Of a stretch of DNA of 64,000 nt, positions 23,560 through 31,912 are shown piece by piece. A program made the translations under genes and the position numbers. Location of the stretch: positions 124,001 through 188,000 of the forward strand of contig NZ_JOEM01000013.1 of assembly GCF_000718135.1 (NCBI RefSeq), in the 5' to 3' direction. Each line of letters begins with the position of its first letter. Position 1 is the stretch's first letter. This DNA comes from Streptomyces cyaneofuscatus. Its GTDB lineage: Bacteria > Actinomycetota > Actinomycetes > Streptomycetales > Streptomycetaceae. Under the pieces are notes generated by a model. That model was not told the DNA's origin. It was given only the letters and a program-made list of their open reading frames with translations, and did no database searches.

Positions 23560-24774
23560 ATGAGCGAGGGCGTGGGCGCGGCGGCGGGGACAGAGGCAGG
23601 CGGGGACGTGGACGTACGGGGCACGGTGGCCCCCGGGTTCGAACCGGTCCGGGACGCCTTCGTCCGTAACTTCGAGCAGCGGGGCGAGCGCGGCGCGGCC
23701 GTCGCCGTCTACCGGGACGGCCGCAAGGTCGTCGACCTGTGGGCCGGTACGAGAGACGTGGACGGCACCGAACCGTGGGCCGTCGACACCGTCCAGATCG
23801 TGCGTTCGGCGGGCAAGGGCATCGCCGCCGCCGTCCCTCTCCTCCTCCACCAGCGCGGCCAGGTGGACCTGGACGCCCCGGTCTCCACGTACTGGCCGGA
23901 GTTCAAGGCGAACGGCAAGGAACGCGTCCTGGTCCGCGACCTCCTGGCCCACCGCGCCGGGGTCCCGGCCCTGGACCGCGCCCTCACCCCCGCCGAGGCA
24001 GCCGACGGGGTCACCGGTCCCGCGGCCGTCGCCGCGCAGCGCCCGGAGTGGGAGCCGGGCACGGACCACGGCTACCACGCCCAGACGTACAGCTGGCTCA
24101 TCGGCGAACTGGTCCGCCGCGCCACCGGCCGCACCATCGGCCGCTGGATCGCCGAGGAGATCGCGCGCCCGCTCGGCCTCGACTTCTGGTTCGGACTCCC
24201 GGCGGACGAGGCCCACCGCATCGGCCGCATCGGCCCGGTGGAGCCCCCGGCCACCACCACCGCCTCCGGCGCCCTGCGCGTACGCCCCAAGCGCTCGGTG
24301 GTCGACGCCTACCGCGACCCGGACTCGCTCACCCGCCGGGCCTTCGGCGCGATCGACCCGCTGCCCGACGAGAACGACGACGCCTACCGTACGGCGGAAC
24401 TCCCCGCCTCCAACGGCATCGCGACGGCCCGGGGCCTGGCCCACTGCTACGCCGCGATGATCGGCCCGGTCGACGGCCACCGCCGCCTCTTCGCCCCCGC
24501 GACCCTCACTCTGGCCCGTACGGAGGAGTCGGCGGGCCCGGACCGGGTCCTCGTCGTCAGCACCCGCTTCGGCCTGGGCTACATGCTGCACGGCCCGGCG
24601 GCCCCGCTGCTGGGCCCGGGCTCGTTCGGCCACCCGGGCCGGGGCGGCTCCCTCGGTTTCGCCGACCCCGAATCCGGCATCGCGCTGGGTTACGTCACCA
24701 ACGGCCTCCAGAAGGGAGTCACCGCCGACCCCCGTGCCCAGGCGCTGGTCAGAGCAGTACGGTCGGCGCTATGA
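23560..24774 (+). CDS. Beta-lactamase-fold serine hydrolase (EstB / class C-like)
   Basis: A 404-residue esterase or peptidase of the beta-lactamase family. The nucleophile motif Ser-x-x-Lys is RSAGKG (~residue 90), and the Tyr motif is in QTYSWLIGEL. There is no signal peptide, so it is cytoplasmic and unlikely to be an antibiotic-resistance enzyme. ATG 23560 follows a G-run. The ATG of the SDR gene overlaps its stop, so the two are coupled and may act on the same ester substrate. Confidence 0.85.
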   Translation: MSEGVGAAAGTEAGGDVDVRGTVAPGFEPVRDAFVRNFEQRGERGAAVAVYRDGRKVVDLWAGTRDVDGTEPWAVDTVQIVRSAGKGIAAAVPLLLHQRGQVDLDAPVSTYWPEFKANGKERVLVRDLLAHRAGVPALDRALTPAEAADGVTGPAAVAAQRPEWEPGTDHGYHAQTYSWLIGELVRRATGRTIGRWIAEEIARPLGLDFWFGLPADEAHRIGRIGPVEPPATTTASGALRVRPKRSVVDAYRDPDSLTRRAFGAIDPLPDENDDAYRTAELPASNGIATARGLAHCYAAMIGPVDGHRRLFAPATLTLARTEESAGPDRVLVVSTRFGLGYMLHGPAAPLLGPGSFGHPGRGGSLGFADPESGIALGYVTNGLQKGVTADPRAQALVRAVRSAL

Positions 24775-25556
24775 CACCACCTCGTTTCGACGGCTACAGC
24801 ATCCTGATCACCGCCGCCGGCCAGGGCATCGGCGCGGCAACGGCCCACCGCCTGGCGGCGGAAGGCGCCTCGGTCCTCGTCACCGACCTGGACGCCGGGC
24901 GCGCCTCCGACACGGCGGCGGCGATACGCGAGGCGGGCGGCACGGCCGACTCCCTGGCCTGCGACGTGGCGGACCGTACGGCGGTGGAGGCGGCGGTGGC
25001 GTACGCGGTCGAGACCTTCGGCGGCCTGGACGTCCTGGTCAACAACGCGTACGCGGCAGGCCAGGACGAGCGGCTCTTCGAGGACGAGTCGGACGAGATC
25101 TGGGAACGCGACCTGGACATCACCCTCTCCGGCCCCTTCCGCTGCGCCCGCGCCGCGCTGCCGCACCTGGTGGCCTCGGGCCGGGGTGCGATCGTCACCA
25201 TCGGCTCGGTCAACGGCGAGCAGGACTTCGGCGGCCACGCGTACAGCGCGGCCAAGGCGGGCCTGGCGAGCCTGACCCGTACGCTGGCGGGCCACGCGGG
25301 CCCGCGCGGCGTACGGGTCAACCTGGTGGCCCCGGGCACGATCCGCACGGCGGCCTGGTCGGGCCGCGACGCGGAACTGGAGCGAGCCGCCGCGCTCTAC
25401 CCGCTCGGCCGGGTCGGCACCCCGGAGGACATCGCGTCCGCCGTCGCCTTCCTCGCCTCCTCCGACGCGTCGTGGATCACGGGGACGACGCTGCGGGTGG
25501 ACGGCGGGATCCTGGCGGTGAACACGGGCTTCCGCCAGGCGATGGCGCAGCCGTAG
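24771..25556 (+). CDS. Short-chain dehydrogenase/reductase
   Basis: A 261-residue classical SDR with AAGQGIGAA (cofactor loop), NNAYA, SerVal in TIGSVNG, Tyr-x3-Lys in AYSAAKAG and a C-terminal VDGGILA. In place of the usual TGxxxGxG it reads TAAGQGIG. The ATG overlaps the stop of the preceding hydrolase (ATGA). The substrate is unknown. Confidence 0.9.
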   Translation: MTPPRFDGYSILITAAGQGIGAATAHRLAAEGASVLVTDLDAGRASDTAAAIREAGGTADSLACDVADRTAVEAAVAYAVETFGGLDVLVNNAYAAGQDERLFEDESDEIWERDLDITLSGPFRCARAALPHLVASGRGAIVTIGSVNGEQDFGGHAYSAAKAGLASLTRTLAGHAGPRGVRVNLVAPGTIRTAAWSGRDAELERAAALYPLGRVGTPEDIASAVAFLASSDASWITGTTLRVDGGILAVNTGFRQAMAQP

Positions 25557-25610
25557 ACCCCTCGTGGCCGGGGGACGGAAATCCCCTGGCCCGGCGTCGC
25601 GCACCGGCCC

Positions 25611-25616
25611 TACCCT
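25611..25616 (+). promoter_or_regulatory. -10 element of a leaderless-type promoter for the GNAT gene
   Basis: TACCCT is separated from ATG 25623 by CCCCGC (6 bases), with no ribosome site. Confidence 0.5.
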
Positions 25617-25622
25617 CCCCGC

Positions 25623-26099
25623 ATGATCCTCACGTACGGACACACCGACAAGGCGGGCCGCCCCGTCACCCTCCACGAGGTGGACGCGGACAACTGGCGG
25701 GCGGTCGCCGACTGCGCCCCCCGCGACGACCAGCGCGACTGGGTCCCGGCCCTGGCCGCCCGCTACCTCGTCCTGACGGCCCGCGAGGACACCTGGAACT
25801 CCCTGGCGGTCCTGGCCGGCGACGAGGTGACCGGCCACATCATGTGGGGGAGGGACGAGGACGGCTCGCACTGGGTGGGCGGCATGCTGATCGACGCCGC
25901 CCACCAGGCCCGGGGCATCGGCGCAGCCGCCGTACGCACGCTGTCGACGTGGCTTTCGGCCCGTCCCGGCTGCACGGCGGTCCGCCTCTCCTACGCCCCG
26001 TCCAACGAGGCCGCCGCCCACCTCTACGCCTCGCTCGGCTTCCGCCCGACGGGGGTGGAGGAGGACGGGGAGGTGGTGGCGGAGTGGGCGGAGAGCTGA
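25623..26099 (+). CDS. GNAT-family N-acetyltransferase
   Basis: A 158-residue single-domain acetyltransferase. The acetyl-CoA loop is DAAHQARGIGAAAV (ARGIGA), and the C-terminal strand YAPSNEAAAHLYASLGFRPT is typical of the family. The substrate is unknown. The start-codon-proximal -10 predicts a leaderless mRNA. It converges with another, unrelated GNAT gene. Confidence 0.88.
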   Translation: MILTYGHTDKAGRPVTLHEVDADNWRAVADCAPRDDQRDWVPALAARYLVLTAREDTWNSLAVLAGDEVTGHIMWGRDEDGSHWVGGMLIDAAHQARGIGAAAVRTLSTWLSARPGCTAVRLSYAPSNEAAAHLYASLGFRPTGVEEDGEVVAEWAES

Positions 26100-26134
26100 T
26101 CGACGGCATCACCCACTGACGGCCCGCTCGGCGC

Positions 26135-26608
26135 CTACCGCTCGCTGCTCAGGATCATCAGCAGCTCGGGATCGGGCACGGGGACGAACCCGACCTTCGC
26201 GTACAGCTCGTGGGCGTCGACCGTGGCGAGCATCGTCCGCTTGAGTTCGTACGGAGCGAGGTGGTCGCGGACGGCGGTGGCCAGCCGGGCGCCGAGCCCC
26301 CGGCCGCGATGCGCGGGCGCCACGTAGACGTCGCAGAGCCAGGCGAAGGTCGCCCGGTCCGTGACGACGCGGGCGTAGGCGACCTGGCCCCCGTCGGGGC
26401 CGTAGACGCCGAAGTTGAGCGACCCGCCTATGGACCGCTCGACGGTGGCGCGGCTGCGGCCCAGGGCCCAGAAGGCGTCCGTCGAGAGCCAGTGGTGCAC
26501 GAGGCCGACGTCGAGGCGGCCGGGGTCGGTGTCGATCGCGTACCCGTCGCCTCGGCCGCTGCCCTTGCTCTTGTCCCTGTTCCCGTCTTCGCCGCGCGTG
26601 GTGGTCAT
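26135..26608 (-). CDS. GNAT-family N-acetyltransferase
   Basis: A 157-residue protein. A polar, Gly/Lys/Arg-rich N-terminus of ~22 residues precedes the GNAT fold. The acetyl-CoA loop is VAPAHRGRGLGARL, and the C-terminal KVGFVPVPDPELLM is the usual motif-B end. A TACGCT element lies 8 bases before the ATG, nearly leaderless. It is only distantly related to the gene it faces. Confidence 0.88.
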   Translation of the reverse strand: MTTTRGEDGNRDKSKGSGRGDGYAIDTDPGRLDVGLVHHWLSTDAFWALGRSRATVERSIGGSLNFGVYGPDGGQVAYARVVTDRATFAWLCDVYVAPAHRGRGLGARLATAVRDHLAPYELKRTMLATVDAHELYAKVGFVPVPDPELLMILSSER

Positions 26609-26669
26609 GGGCTGAGAGCGTAGTCCTCGCGGCCCGCAGCACGCTCGGTAAGGCCGAGTGACGTCACGC

Positions 26670-27698
26670 TCAGGCGGCGGCGGCCTGAGCGGGCCCGTGA
26701 GCGTTCCGGCAGTCGCGGCAGTGGCCGGGGGTGGGGGCGCGGAAGGCGCGTTCGCAGCCGTCGCAGGTCTGGAACGGGGTTACGGCGATGCGGGGGCGGG
26801 CGGGTGCGGCGAGGTCGTCGGCGCCGGGGAGGGGTGGGGGCAGGAGGACGGTGAGGCGGTGTTTGAGGAGTTTGGCGGGGTGGCGGAGGGGCTGGGGCAG
26901 GTCGTTGGTGAGGGCGTGGCGGATGGTGTCGGGGTGGGTGTCGCGTTCCAGCCAGGCGGCTACGGCGGGGGCGAGTTGGCGGATGTCGTTCTCGGAGAGG
27001 ACGAGCTGGGGCGCGTGGCGGCGGAGGTCGCTGAGGAGCGCGGTGGCCGCACGGTCCAGTTCGGCGGTGAGTTCGCGGGGCTGGGGGAGGGGCGGGGACG
27101 GCTGCCTGGGTGCGGTGGGCGGCGGGACGAGCGCGACGAAGGGGGCGTGATCCTGCGGCGGGGCGGGCGCTTCCGGTGCCTGCTCCTGCTGTACGTCGGG
27201 GAGTGCGGGTGCCTGCGGTGCGGCCGGTTCCGGTGCGGGGGGCTCGGGTGCGGGATCCTGGGCCGGCGGCGGGGTCTGCGGTGCGGCGGGAGGCCGCTGC
27301 GGTCGGGCGGCGGCAAATCGGGGTCGTAGCAGGGCCGCTGGCTGGTTGCAGAAGACCGTGCGGGTGACGATCCGGCCGTTGGTCAGGCGGGTGCGGGCCC
27401 GTTGGAGGTAGCCGTGGGCTTCCAGTTCGCGGAGGGCGGCGGCGATGAGCTTCTCGCCTTCGGGGAGGCGGGCGGCGAGTGCTTTGATGCCGATCTCGGT
27501 GCCCTGGGGGAGCGACTGGATGCGTACGGCGAGGCCCACGGCGACCGTGCTCAGGCCGGCGTGCTGGGCGAGGTGGTTGCCGACGACGGTGAAGCGGTCG
27601 GTGTGCCGGATGGCGATGTGGATCACGCCTCGGGCCGGGAGAGGGCCGGGAAGCTCTGTCAGGGCGCGCGCGAGCGCAGTATTCTGCGAGGTATCCAT
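26670..27698 (-). CDS. Winged-helix DNA-binding protein with C-terminal zinc ribbon
   Basis: A 342-residue protein. Residues ~15-120 form a winged-helix domain (LSTVAVGLAVRIQSLP, GIKALAARLPEGEKLIAAAL, RELEAHGYLQRAR) of the kind found in many Streptomyces helix-turn-helix proteins. A long Pro/Ala/Gln-rich linker (~135-230) leads to a helical segment and a C-terminal CDGCERAF...CRDC zinc ribbon. ATG 27698 gives the MDTSQNT start. An upstream in-frame extension exists but lacks a better ribosome site. It is probably a regulator; the targets are unknown. Confidence 0.75.
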   Translation of the reverse strand: MDTSQNTALARALTELPGPLPARGVIHIAIRHTDRFTVVGNHLAQHAGLSTVAVGLAVRIQSLPQGTEIGIKALAARLPEGEKLIAAALRELEAHGYLQRARTRLTNGRIVTRTVFCNQPAALLRPRFAAARPQRPPAAPQTPPPAQDPAPEPPAPEPAAPQAPALPDVQQEQAPEAPAPPQDHAPFVALVPPPTAPRQPSPPLPQPRELTAELDRAATALLSDLRRHAPQLVLSENDIRQLAPAVAAWLERDTHPDTIRHALTNDLPQPLRHPAKLLKHRLTVLLPPPLPGADDLAAPARPRIAVTPFQTCDGCERAFRAPTPGHCRDCRNAHGPAQAAAA

Positions 27699-27802
27699 CG
27701 GGAAGCTTGCTTCTTCCTTGGTGGTCAGGCCCTCGATCGGGATTCGCAGTCCCGGCCGGGGGCCGACGTATGTCTGAGGTGGTGCTGGCGTGAGCATATG
27801 CC

Positions 27803-27835
27803 TGCCAACCGGTGTGAAATCCAGCTCAGTTGGCA
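27803..27835. promoter_or_regulatory. Inverted repeat upstream of the winged-helix gene
   Basis: TGCCAAC (27803-27809) and GTTGGCA (27829-27835) form a perfect 7-base inverted repeat with 19 bases between. It lies about 105 bases upstream of the start and is a candidate operator for the winged-helix protein itself. Confidence 0.35.
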
Positions 27836-27880
27836 AACCTCACCCGTGTGGGTGACGCGCCCCCGGGGTGCGTCAGGTGC

Positions 27881-27903
27881 GGGACGGGGTGGGTTGGGTG
27901 GGG
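27881..27903 (+). other. G-quadruplex-forming motif
   Basis: Five runs of 3-4 G (27881-27883, 27886-27889, 27891-27893, 27896-27898, 27900-27903) are separated by loops of only 1-2 bases on the plus strand. This fits the strictest quadruplex pattern. It sits between two leftward genes. Confidence 0.6.
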
Positions 27904-28024
27904 TTATTTCTGTAGTTCTTCAAGTAGTTGATGTCGCTCGCCACCGCGTCGCGGCCGGGCACGATCCGGTGGGCGGTTTGTGCCGGAATCCGGATCGCGC
28001 CCGCGCACGACCCGGTCGGGATCG

Positions 28025-28461
28025 TCACCGTACGAGGTCGATCTCGGCCCAGACGGTCTTGCGCGGTACGGGCCCAGGGACGACGCCCCAGGGTCCGCCA
28101 GGGCCTCCACGATGAGGAGCCCGCGTCCGTTCTCCGCGTGGTCGTCCTCGGGCGCCTTGACGGCACCCGGCCCGGGCGGAACGCTGTCGCCCCGGGTGTC
28201 GGTGACCTCGATCCGGAGCCTCTGTCCGCTGACGGCCAGGCTGAGTTGGAAGTCCCGGCCCTGTACGCGGCCGTGGACCGAGGCGTTCGCCGCCAGCTCG
28301 CCGACGATCTGTGCGGCCGCCTCCGACGAAAGCCCCCAGGCGCCGAGATGGGCCACGGTGAGCAGCCGGGCGAGCCGGGCGCCTCGGCGGGTGAGGGAGA
28401 GCAGGACGCTGAACGTCTGTTCGGTGGAGGGGTGTTGGGTGCGGAGGATTTCTTGGTTCAT
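28025..28461 (-). pseudogene. AbaA/RsbW-like histidine-kinase-fold ATPase, frameshifted near the C-terminus
   Basis: An anti-sigma-type ATPase gene. The ATP-site motifs are present: N box GELAANASVHGR, G1 VTDTRGD and G2 ENGRGLLIVEAL. Just after EALAD the frame is lost. The expected ending WGVVPGPVPRKTVWAEIDLV with its stop at 28025-28027 is intact in the next frame, so a single base is missing near 28090-28095. As the sequence stands the reading frame wanders on to 27904 with an unrelated tail. ATG 28461 is the start. Neighbouring WhiJ-like and DUF397 genes show the usual regulatory trio. It could be real decay or a sequencing error. Confidence 0.75.
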
Positions 28462-28483
28462 GTCACTCAGCGTGGCCGCCTCT

Positions 28484-28522
28484 GCGTACCGTGAACAGTG
28501 ACGGATCCCTTGCGTACGGTGA
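28484..28522. promoter_or_regulatory. Direct repeats in the divergent promoter of the WhiJ-like module
   Basis: GCGTACCGTGA (28484-28494) and GCGTACGGTGA (28512-28522) differ at one base and start 28 bases apart. They lie in the 164-base gap between the divergent ATPase and helix-turn-helix genes and may be a binding site for the WhiJ-like protein. Confidence 0.4.
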
Positions 28523-28625
28523 GTGTCCGGGGCTTGTCCCGTGTTGTCCTGGCTGTCTGGAGTGACGTGCCGGGAACGGTCGCTGTTGAGGGAAGAACGG
28601 CACGCACGTCGGAAGTGGGGCTCGC

Positions 28626-29503
28626 ATGAGCGTGGTTGGCGACGGTATGGAGCGCGGGGACGCCGGGGTGGACGAGCCCGGCTGGGAGGTCGACCCGGAC
28701 GATGAGCCGGGCGCCGTGGTGGTCGCCGCCGTGGGCCGCCAGATCAAGGCGTGGCGCGAGGCGGCGGGGATGCGGGCGGCGGAGTTCGGGGCGGCGATGG
28801 GGTACAGCGAGGACCTCATCTACAAGGTGGAGGGCGGCCGGCGCATCCCACGCCCGGAGTTCATGGACGGCGCGGACGGGGTGCTGGGGGCGGAGGGCAA
28901 GCTCGCGGCGATGAAGGCGGACATCGCGGAGGTGCGGTATCCGAAGAAGATCCGGGACCTGGCGAGGTTGGAGGCCAGGGCCGTTGAGCTCGCCGCGTAC
29001 GGCAGCCACAATCTGCACGGTCTGTTGCAGACGAGGAGTACGCGAGGGCGCTGCTCGGTACGCGACGACCGGTCCTGTCCCCGGACGAGCTGGAGCGTGC
29101 TCTGGCCGGACGCATGGCCAGGCAATCCATCTTCAGCCGAACTCCCGCACCCGAACTCAGCTTCGTCCAGGAAAAGGCCTCGTTGCGCCGTCCGATCGGC
29201 GGCGTGGCGGTGTGGCGGCGACAGCTCGAAAACCTGCTTCGCCTGGGCGAGTCGCCCTTCGTGGACATCCAGGTGATGCCGACCGCCCGGTGGGACCACC
29301 CAGGAACAGGCGGACGGATTCAAGTGCTGAAGTTCGCTGACGGCTCGGCTGTCGGGCGGGCCGATGACGAGTTCGCGGGCAGGCCCATCTCGCACCCGAA
29401 GCAACTCCGTATTCTTGAACTGCGGTACGGCATCACCCAGGCTCGGGCTCTCACACCGGAGGAGTCCCAGGCCTTCATCGAGCAAGTGCTGGGAGAGACA
29501 TGA
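28626..29503 (+). pseudogene. WhiJ-like XRE regulator with DUF5753 domain, frameshifted
   Basis: The N-terminal part (residues ~1-140) has an XRE helix-turn-helix (IKAWREAAGMRAAEFGAAMG, YSEDLIYKVEGGRRIP) and the start of DUF5753 (ARLEARAVELAAYGSHNLHG, LLQT). At 29031-29034 the expected ACG-GAG-GAG-TAC reads ACG-AGG-AGT-A, a one-base loss. The rest of DUF5753 is intact in another frame to 29503: ELSFVQEKASLRRPIGG, WRRQLENLLRL, FVDIQVMP and the C-terminal QVLGET. Restored, it would be about 292 residues. The last codon overlaps the DUF397 start. WhiJ-type proteins repress development in Streptomyces and act with DUF397 partners. Confidence 0.8.
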
Positions 29504-29709
29504 CCTACAGGCCCTCTGTCGGGGAAGCCTCTGAGCTGCGGTGGTTCAAGAGCAGCTACAGCGACAGCAGCAACCCCAACGACTGCGTCGAGGTCGCGAC
29601 GGCCCCCGACGCTGTGCATGTCCGCGACTCGAAGAACGTGCAGGGCCCCTCCCTCGCCCTCGCCCCCGCCGCGTGGGCGGGTTTCGTCTCGTACGCCGCG
29701 GCGCACTGA
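29500..29709 (+). CDS. DUF397 protein
   Basis: A 69-residue acidic protein with the family hallmarks: LRWFKSSYSDSSNPNDCVEV at residues ~13-32, then VHVRDSKN and a C-terminal W-AGFVSYA. DUF397 proteins are nearly always encoded beside WhiJ-like regulators and are thought to counteract them. Its ATG overlaps the stop of the WhiJ-like frame (ATGA). This member appears intact although its two neighbours are broken. Confidence 0.92.
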   Translation: MTYRPSVGEASELRWFKSSYSDSSNPNDCVEVATAPDAVHVRDSKNVQGPSLALAPAAWAGFVSYAAAH

Positions 29710-29959
29710 CCTCTCCAGAGGGACATGACGGCGCTCTCCGGGATGGCGGGCCTCTTCGCGGAGCATTTCCTTGAAGTGCCACGAGGCCACCGCTTCGTCC
29801 TCCTCATCGAGGAAGCGGTACTCCAACTCCCTCGTCTTCGTCGAGCTGGTCTCCGCCCGGGCCCGCATCACCCGGCCCGGCGCTTCCACCCGTTCCTTGT
29901 GGGGAAGTTCGGGTACCCGGGGGTGACGACAGAACCGACGGACGAGCAGGGAGAGCGCC

Positions 29960-30355
29960 ATGGCGAAGACGAAGGCATCTGGCACTACGGGCCCGAAGGC
30001 CGCCTCAGCGGCGGGCCGGGCCGCTCGGGGCGGCAAGTCGAAGAGCAGCAGGACGGCCGCTGCGAGCACGTTGTCGCAGACCCCCGGCAAGGCCGGTACG
30101 GCCGACACCAAGAGCACCAAGTCCGGGCCGGCGTCCGCCGCGGGCAAGGTCGTACGGTCCAAGAAGCGGTCGAAGTCCGAGAAGAAGGCCGCAGCCAGCG
30201 CCTTGGCCCAGTCTCCGACCGCATCGCCGGGCAGGCCCCGCAAGAAGATACTCACCGCCGCCGCCAAGGTGCTGGCCGACAAGAAGTCGACCAAGGCGGA
30301 ACGTTCCGACGCGGCGAGCACCCTCGCACAGGCTGCGGCGTACGCGCTGAAGTGA
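29960..30355 (+). CDS. Lys/Ala-rich protein with three internal repeats
   Basis: A 131-residue, very basic protein with almost no hydrophobic or aromatic residues. Three related units can be aligned: KSKSSRTAAASTLSQ (residues ~26-40), RSKSEKKAAASALAQ (~70-84) and KSTKAERSDAASTLAQ (~108-123), each preceded by an A-(A/G)-(K/R)-rich stretch. The composition recalls histone-H1-like or nucleoid-binding tails, so DNA or polyphosphate binding is plausible. This is inference. GGGAG precedes ATG 29960. No family is recognised with certainty. Confidence 0.75.
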   Translation: MAKTKASGTTGPKAASAAGRAARGGKSKSSRTAAASTLSQTPGKAGTADTKSTKSGPASAAGKVVRSKKRSKSEKKAAASALAQSPTASPGRPRKKILTAAAKVLADKKSTKAERSDAASTLAQAAAYALK

Positions 30356-30407
30356 AATAGCGCGCACGATCGCGTCTGCGGGCTCGCGAGGGCCGGCGCC
30401 GTTTCGG

Positions 30408-30953
30408 CTACCAGGTGTTGAGGCGCTTGCCCGCGACGTCGGCGAACGCGTTGATCGCAGACCGCAAGGCCTCGTGCTGTGCGTGGGCTTGATCCGGCAT
30501 CGCCGGGTCCAAGCCTTCGTCAGGGTTCTCGAAGCCGCCCTCAATGCCGGTCAAGGTGACGGCGAGTTCCTGAGCAGCTGCCCGAACAGCCTTGGCGGCC
30601 TCGGCGACGCGGGTCGGTCCCTCCAGTTCGACCTGCCGGACAGAGGCCGCCACCGGCTGCGGCATGGCTGCCGAGGAGATGGCACTTCGGTACCGGGCAC
30701 GCTCATCCCGGTCGGAGTGCGGGAGGCGCGCGTACCCGAGCGCCGTGGCCGTCTCTGCCTCATATGTGTCGGCCGCCTTGAGCAGCGCCACGTATGCCTC
30801 GCGCTGGCCCTCGCGGCGTGCGACGTCCAGCGGCCCGAAGTAGGCGCTCCGAGCCGCCCTGGCCGCCCCCATCACCGCCGCCGCCCCACCGAGCAGAGCA
30901 CCCGCGAGGGCGCTCCCCGCTCCGATCAGCGCTATCACCATCTCGTTACCCAT
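30408..30953 (-). CDS. Hypothetical protein with N-terminal membrane helix
   Basis: A 181-residue protein. One N-terminal hydrophobic, Gly/Ala-rich helix (ALIGAGSALAGALLGGAAAV) is followed by an entirely helical, charged domain (ARREGQREAYVALLKAADTY and EAAKAVRAAAQELAVTL). It is probably membrane-anchored with a cytoplasmic coiled or helical domain. ATG 30953 (MGNEMV) has AGGA upstream, while ATG 30941 is possible. I do not recognise the family. It faces away from the Lys/Ala-rich gene. Confidence 0.7.
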   Translation of the reverse strand: MGNEMVIALIGAGSALAGALLGGAAAVMGAARAARSAYFGPLDVARREGQREAYVALLKAADTYEAETATALGYARLPHSDRDERARYRSAISSAAMPQPVAASVRQVELEGPTRVAEAAKAVRAAAQELAVTLTGIEGGFENPDEGLDPAMPDQAHAQHEALRSAINAFADVAGKRLNTW

Positions 30954-31057
30954 AGGGTCCGATCCTGCCCTCACTCAGCAGGACGGTCCACGGGCGGATC
31001 ACCAGGTCCGCCCTGACCGTCGCGGTCAGTCCCGGCCTGTCCGGCGGGGCGGGGGCA

Positions 31058-31912
31058 TCAGCTCGTCGTGTGCAGCATCAGTCCGATGCCCACCACCATC
31101 AGCCCCGCCGCCGCGATCCTCGGTGCCCCGAAACGCTCCTTGAAGAACAGCGTGCCAATCGCCGCGCCCACGATGATCGAGGACTCCCGCAGCGCCGCGA
31201 TCGGGGCGAGCGGAGCCCGGGTCTGGGCCCAGAGGACGAGCCCGTACGCGACGACCGAGAGGCCCGCGCCGAGCAGGCCCCGTACCGCGAACGGCCGGAG
31301 CTGGGCGGTCAGTTCGGTGCGGCGGCGGTAGTACGCGTACGCCGGGATCGCCAGGCCCTCCAGGATCATCAGCCACGCGACGTAACCGAGCGGTGTGCCG
31401 GAGGCCCGTACGCCGACGCCGTCGACCGTCGTGTACCCGGCGATCGCCAGGCCCGTGCCGAGGGCCGCCACGATCGCGGGCCAGTGCGGGCGCTTGCCGG
31501 AGCCCCGGATGCCCCAGAGGGCCAGGCCGACCAGGCCGGCCGAGGTCACCGCGACACCCGCCGTCGCCCACGCGTCCGGGCGCTCGCCGACGAAGACCGC
31601 CGCCAGGACGGTCACCACGAGCGGGGCCGTGCCCCGGGCGATCGGGTACATCTGGCCGAAGTCGCCGAGGGTGAACGACCGCATCAGCAGCATCATGTAC
31701 GCCACGTGCAGCACGGCGGAGACCAGGAGGTACGGCCACGCCTCCGCCGCCGGGAGCGGGGCGAAGAGGGCCATCGCCGCGCCGATCAGCAGGCCGCCGC
31801 CGGAGATCAGCGTGAAGGAGATCAGCTGGTCCTTGATGGCGTGGGCGATGGCGTTCCAGCTGGCGTGCGTTATCGCGGCGAAGAGGACCGCGAGGGCGAC
31901 CAGCGGGGTCAC
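31058..31912 (-). CDS. EamA/DMT-family transporter
   Basis: A 284-residue membrane protein of the drug/metabolite transporter superfamily: ten helices in two EamA repeats, the second ending RESSIIVGAAIGTLFFKERF, a classic EamA signature. It probably exports a metabolite. GTG 31912 overlaps the stop of the YbaK-like gene as GTGA, so the two form an operon. Confidence 0.9.
   Translation of the reverse strand: MTPLVALAVLFAAITHASWNAIAHAIKDQLISFTLISGGGLLIGAAMALFAPLPAAEAWPYLLVSAVLHVAYMMLLMRSFTLGDFGQMYPIARGTAPLVVTVLAAVFVGERPDAWATAGVAVTSAGLVGLALWGIRGSGKRPHWPAIVAALGTGLAIAGYTTVDGVGVRASGTPLGYVAWLMILEGLAIPAYAYYRRRTELTAQLRPFAVRGLLGAGLSVVAYGLVLWAQTRAPLAPIAALRESSIIVGAAIGTLFFKERFGAPRIAAAGLMVVGIGLMLHTTS

Noticed and set aside
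23560..24774. Beta-lactamase-fold hydrolase as an antibiotic-resistance gene
   Set aside because: No signal peptide, so it would not meet beta-lactams outside the cell, and its coupling to an SDR gene points to small-molecule ester metabolism.
24690..26021. Long minus-strand frame over the SDR and GNAT genes
   Set aside because: A shadow of the plus-strand genes: highly biased composition (Arg, Gly, Ala), while the opposite strand has clear SDR and GNAT motifs.
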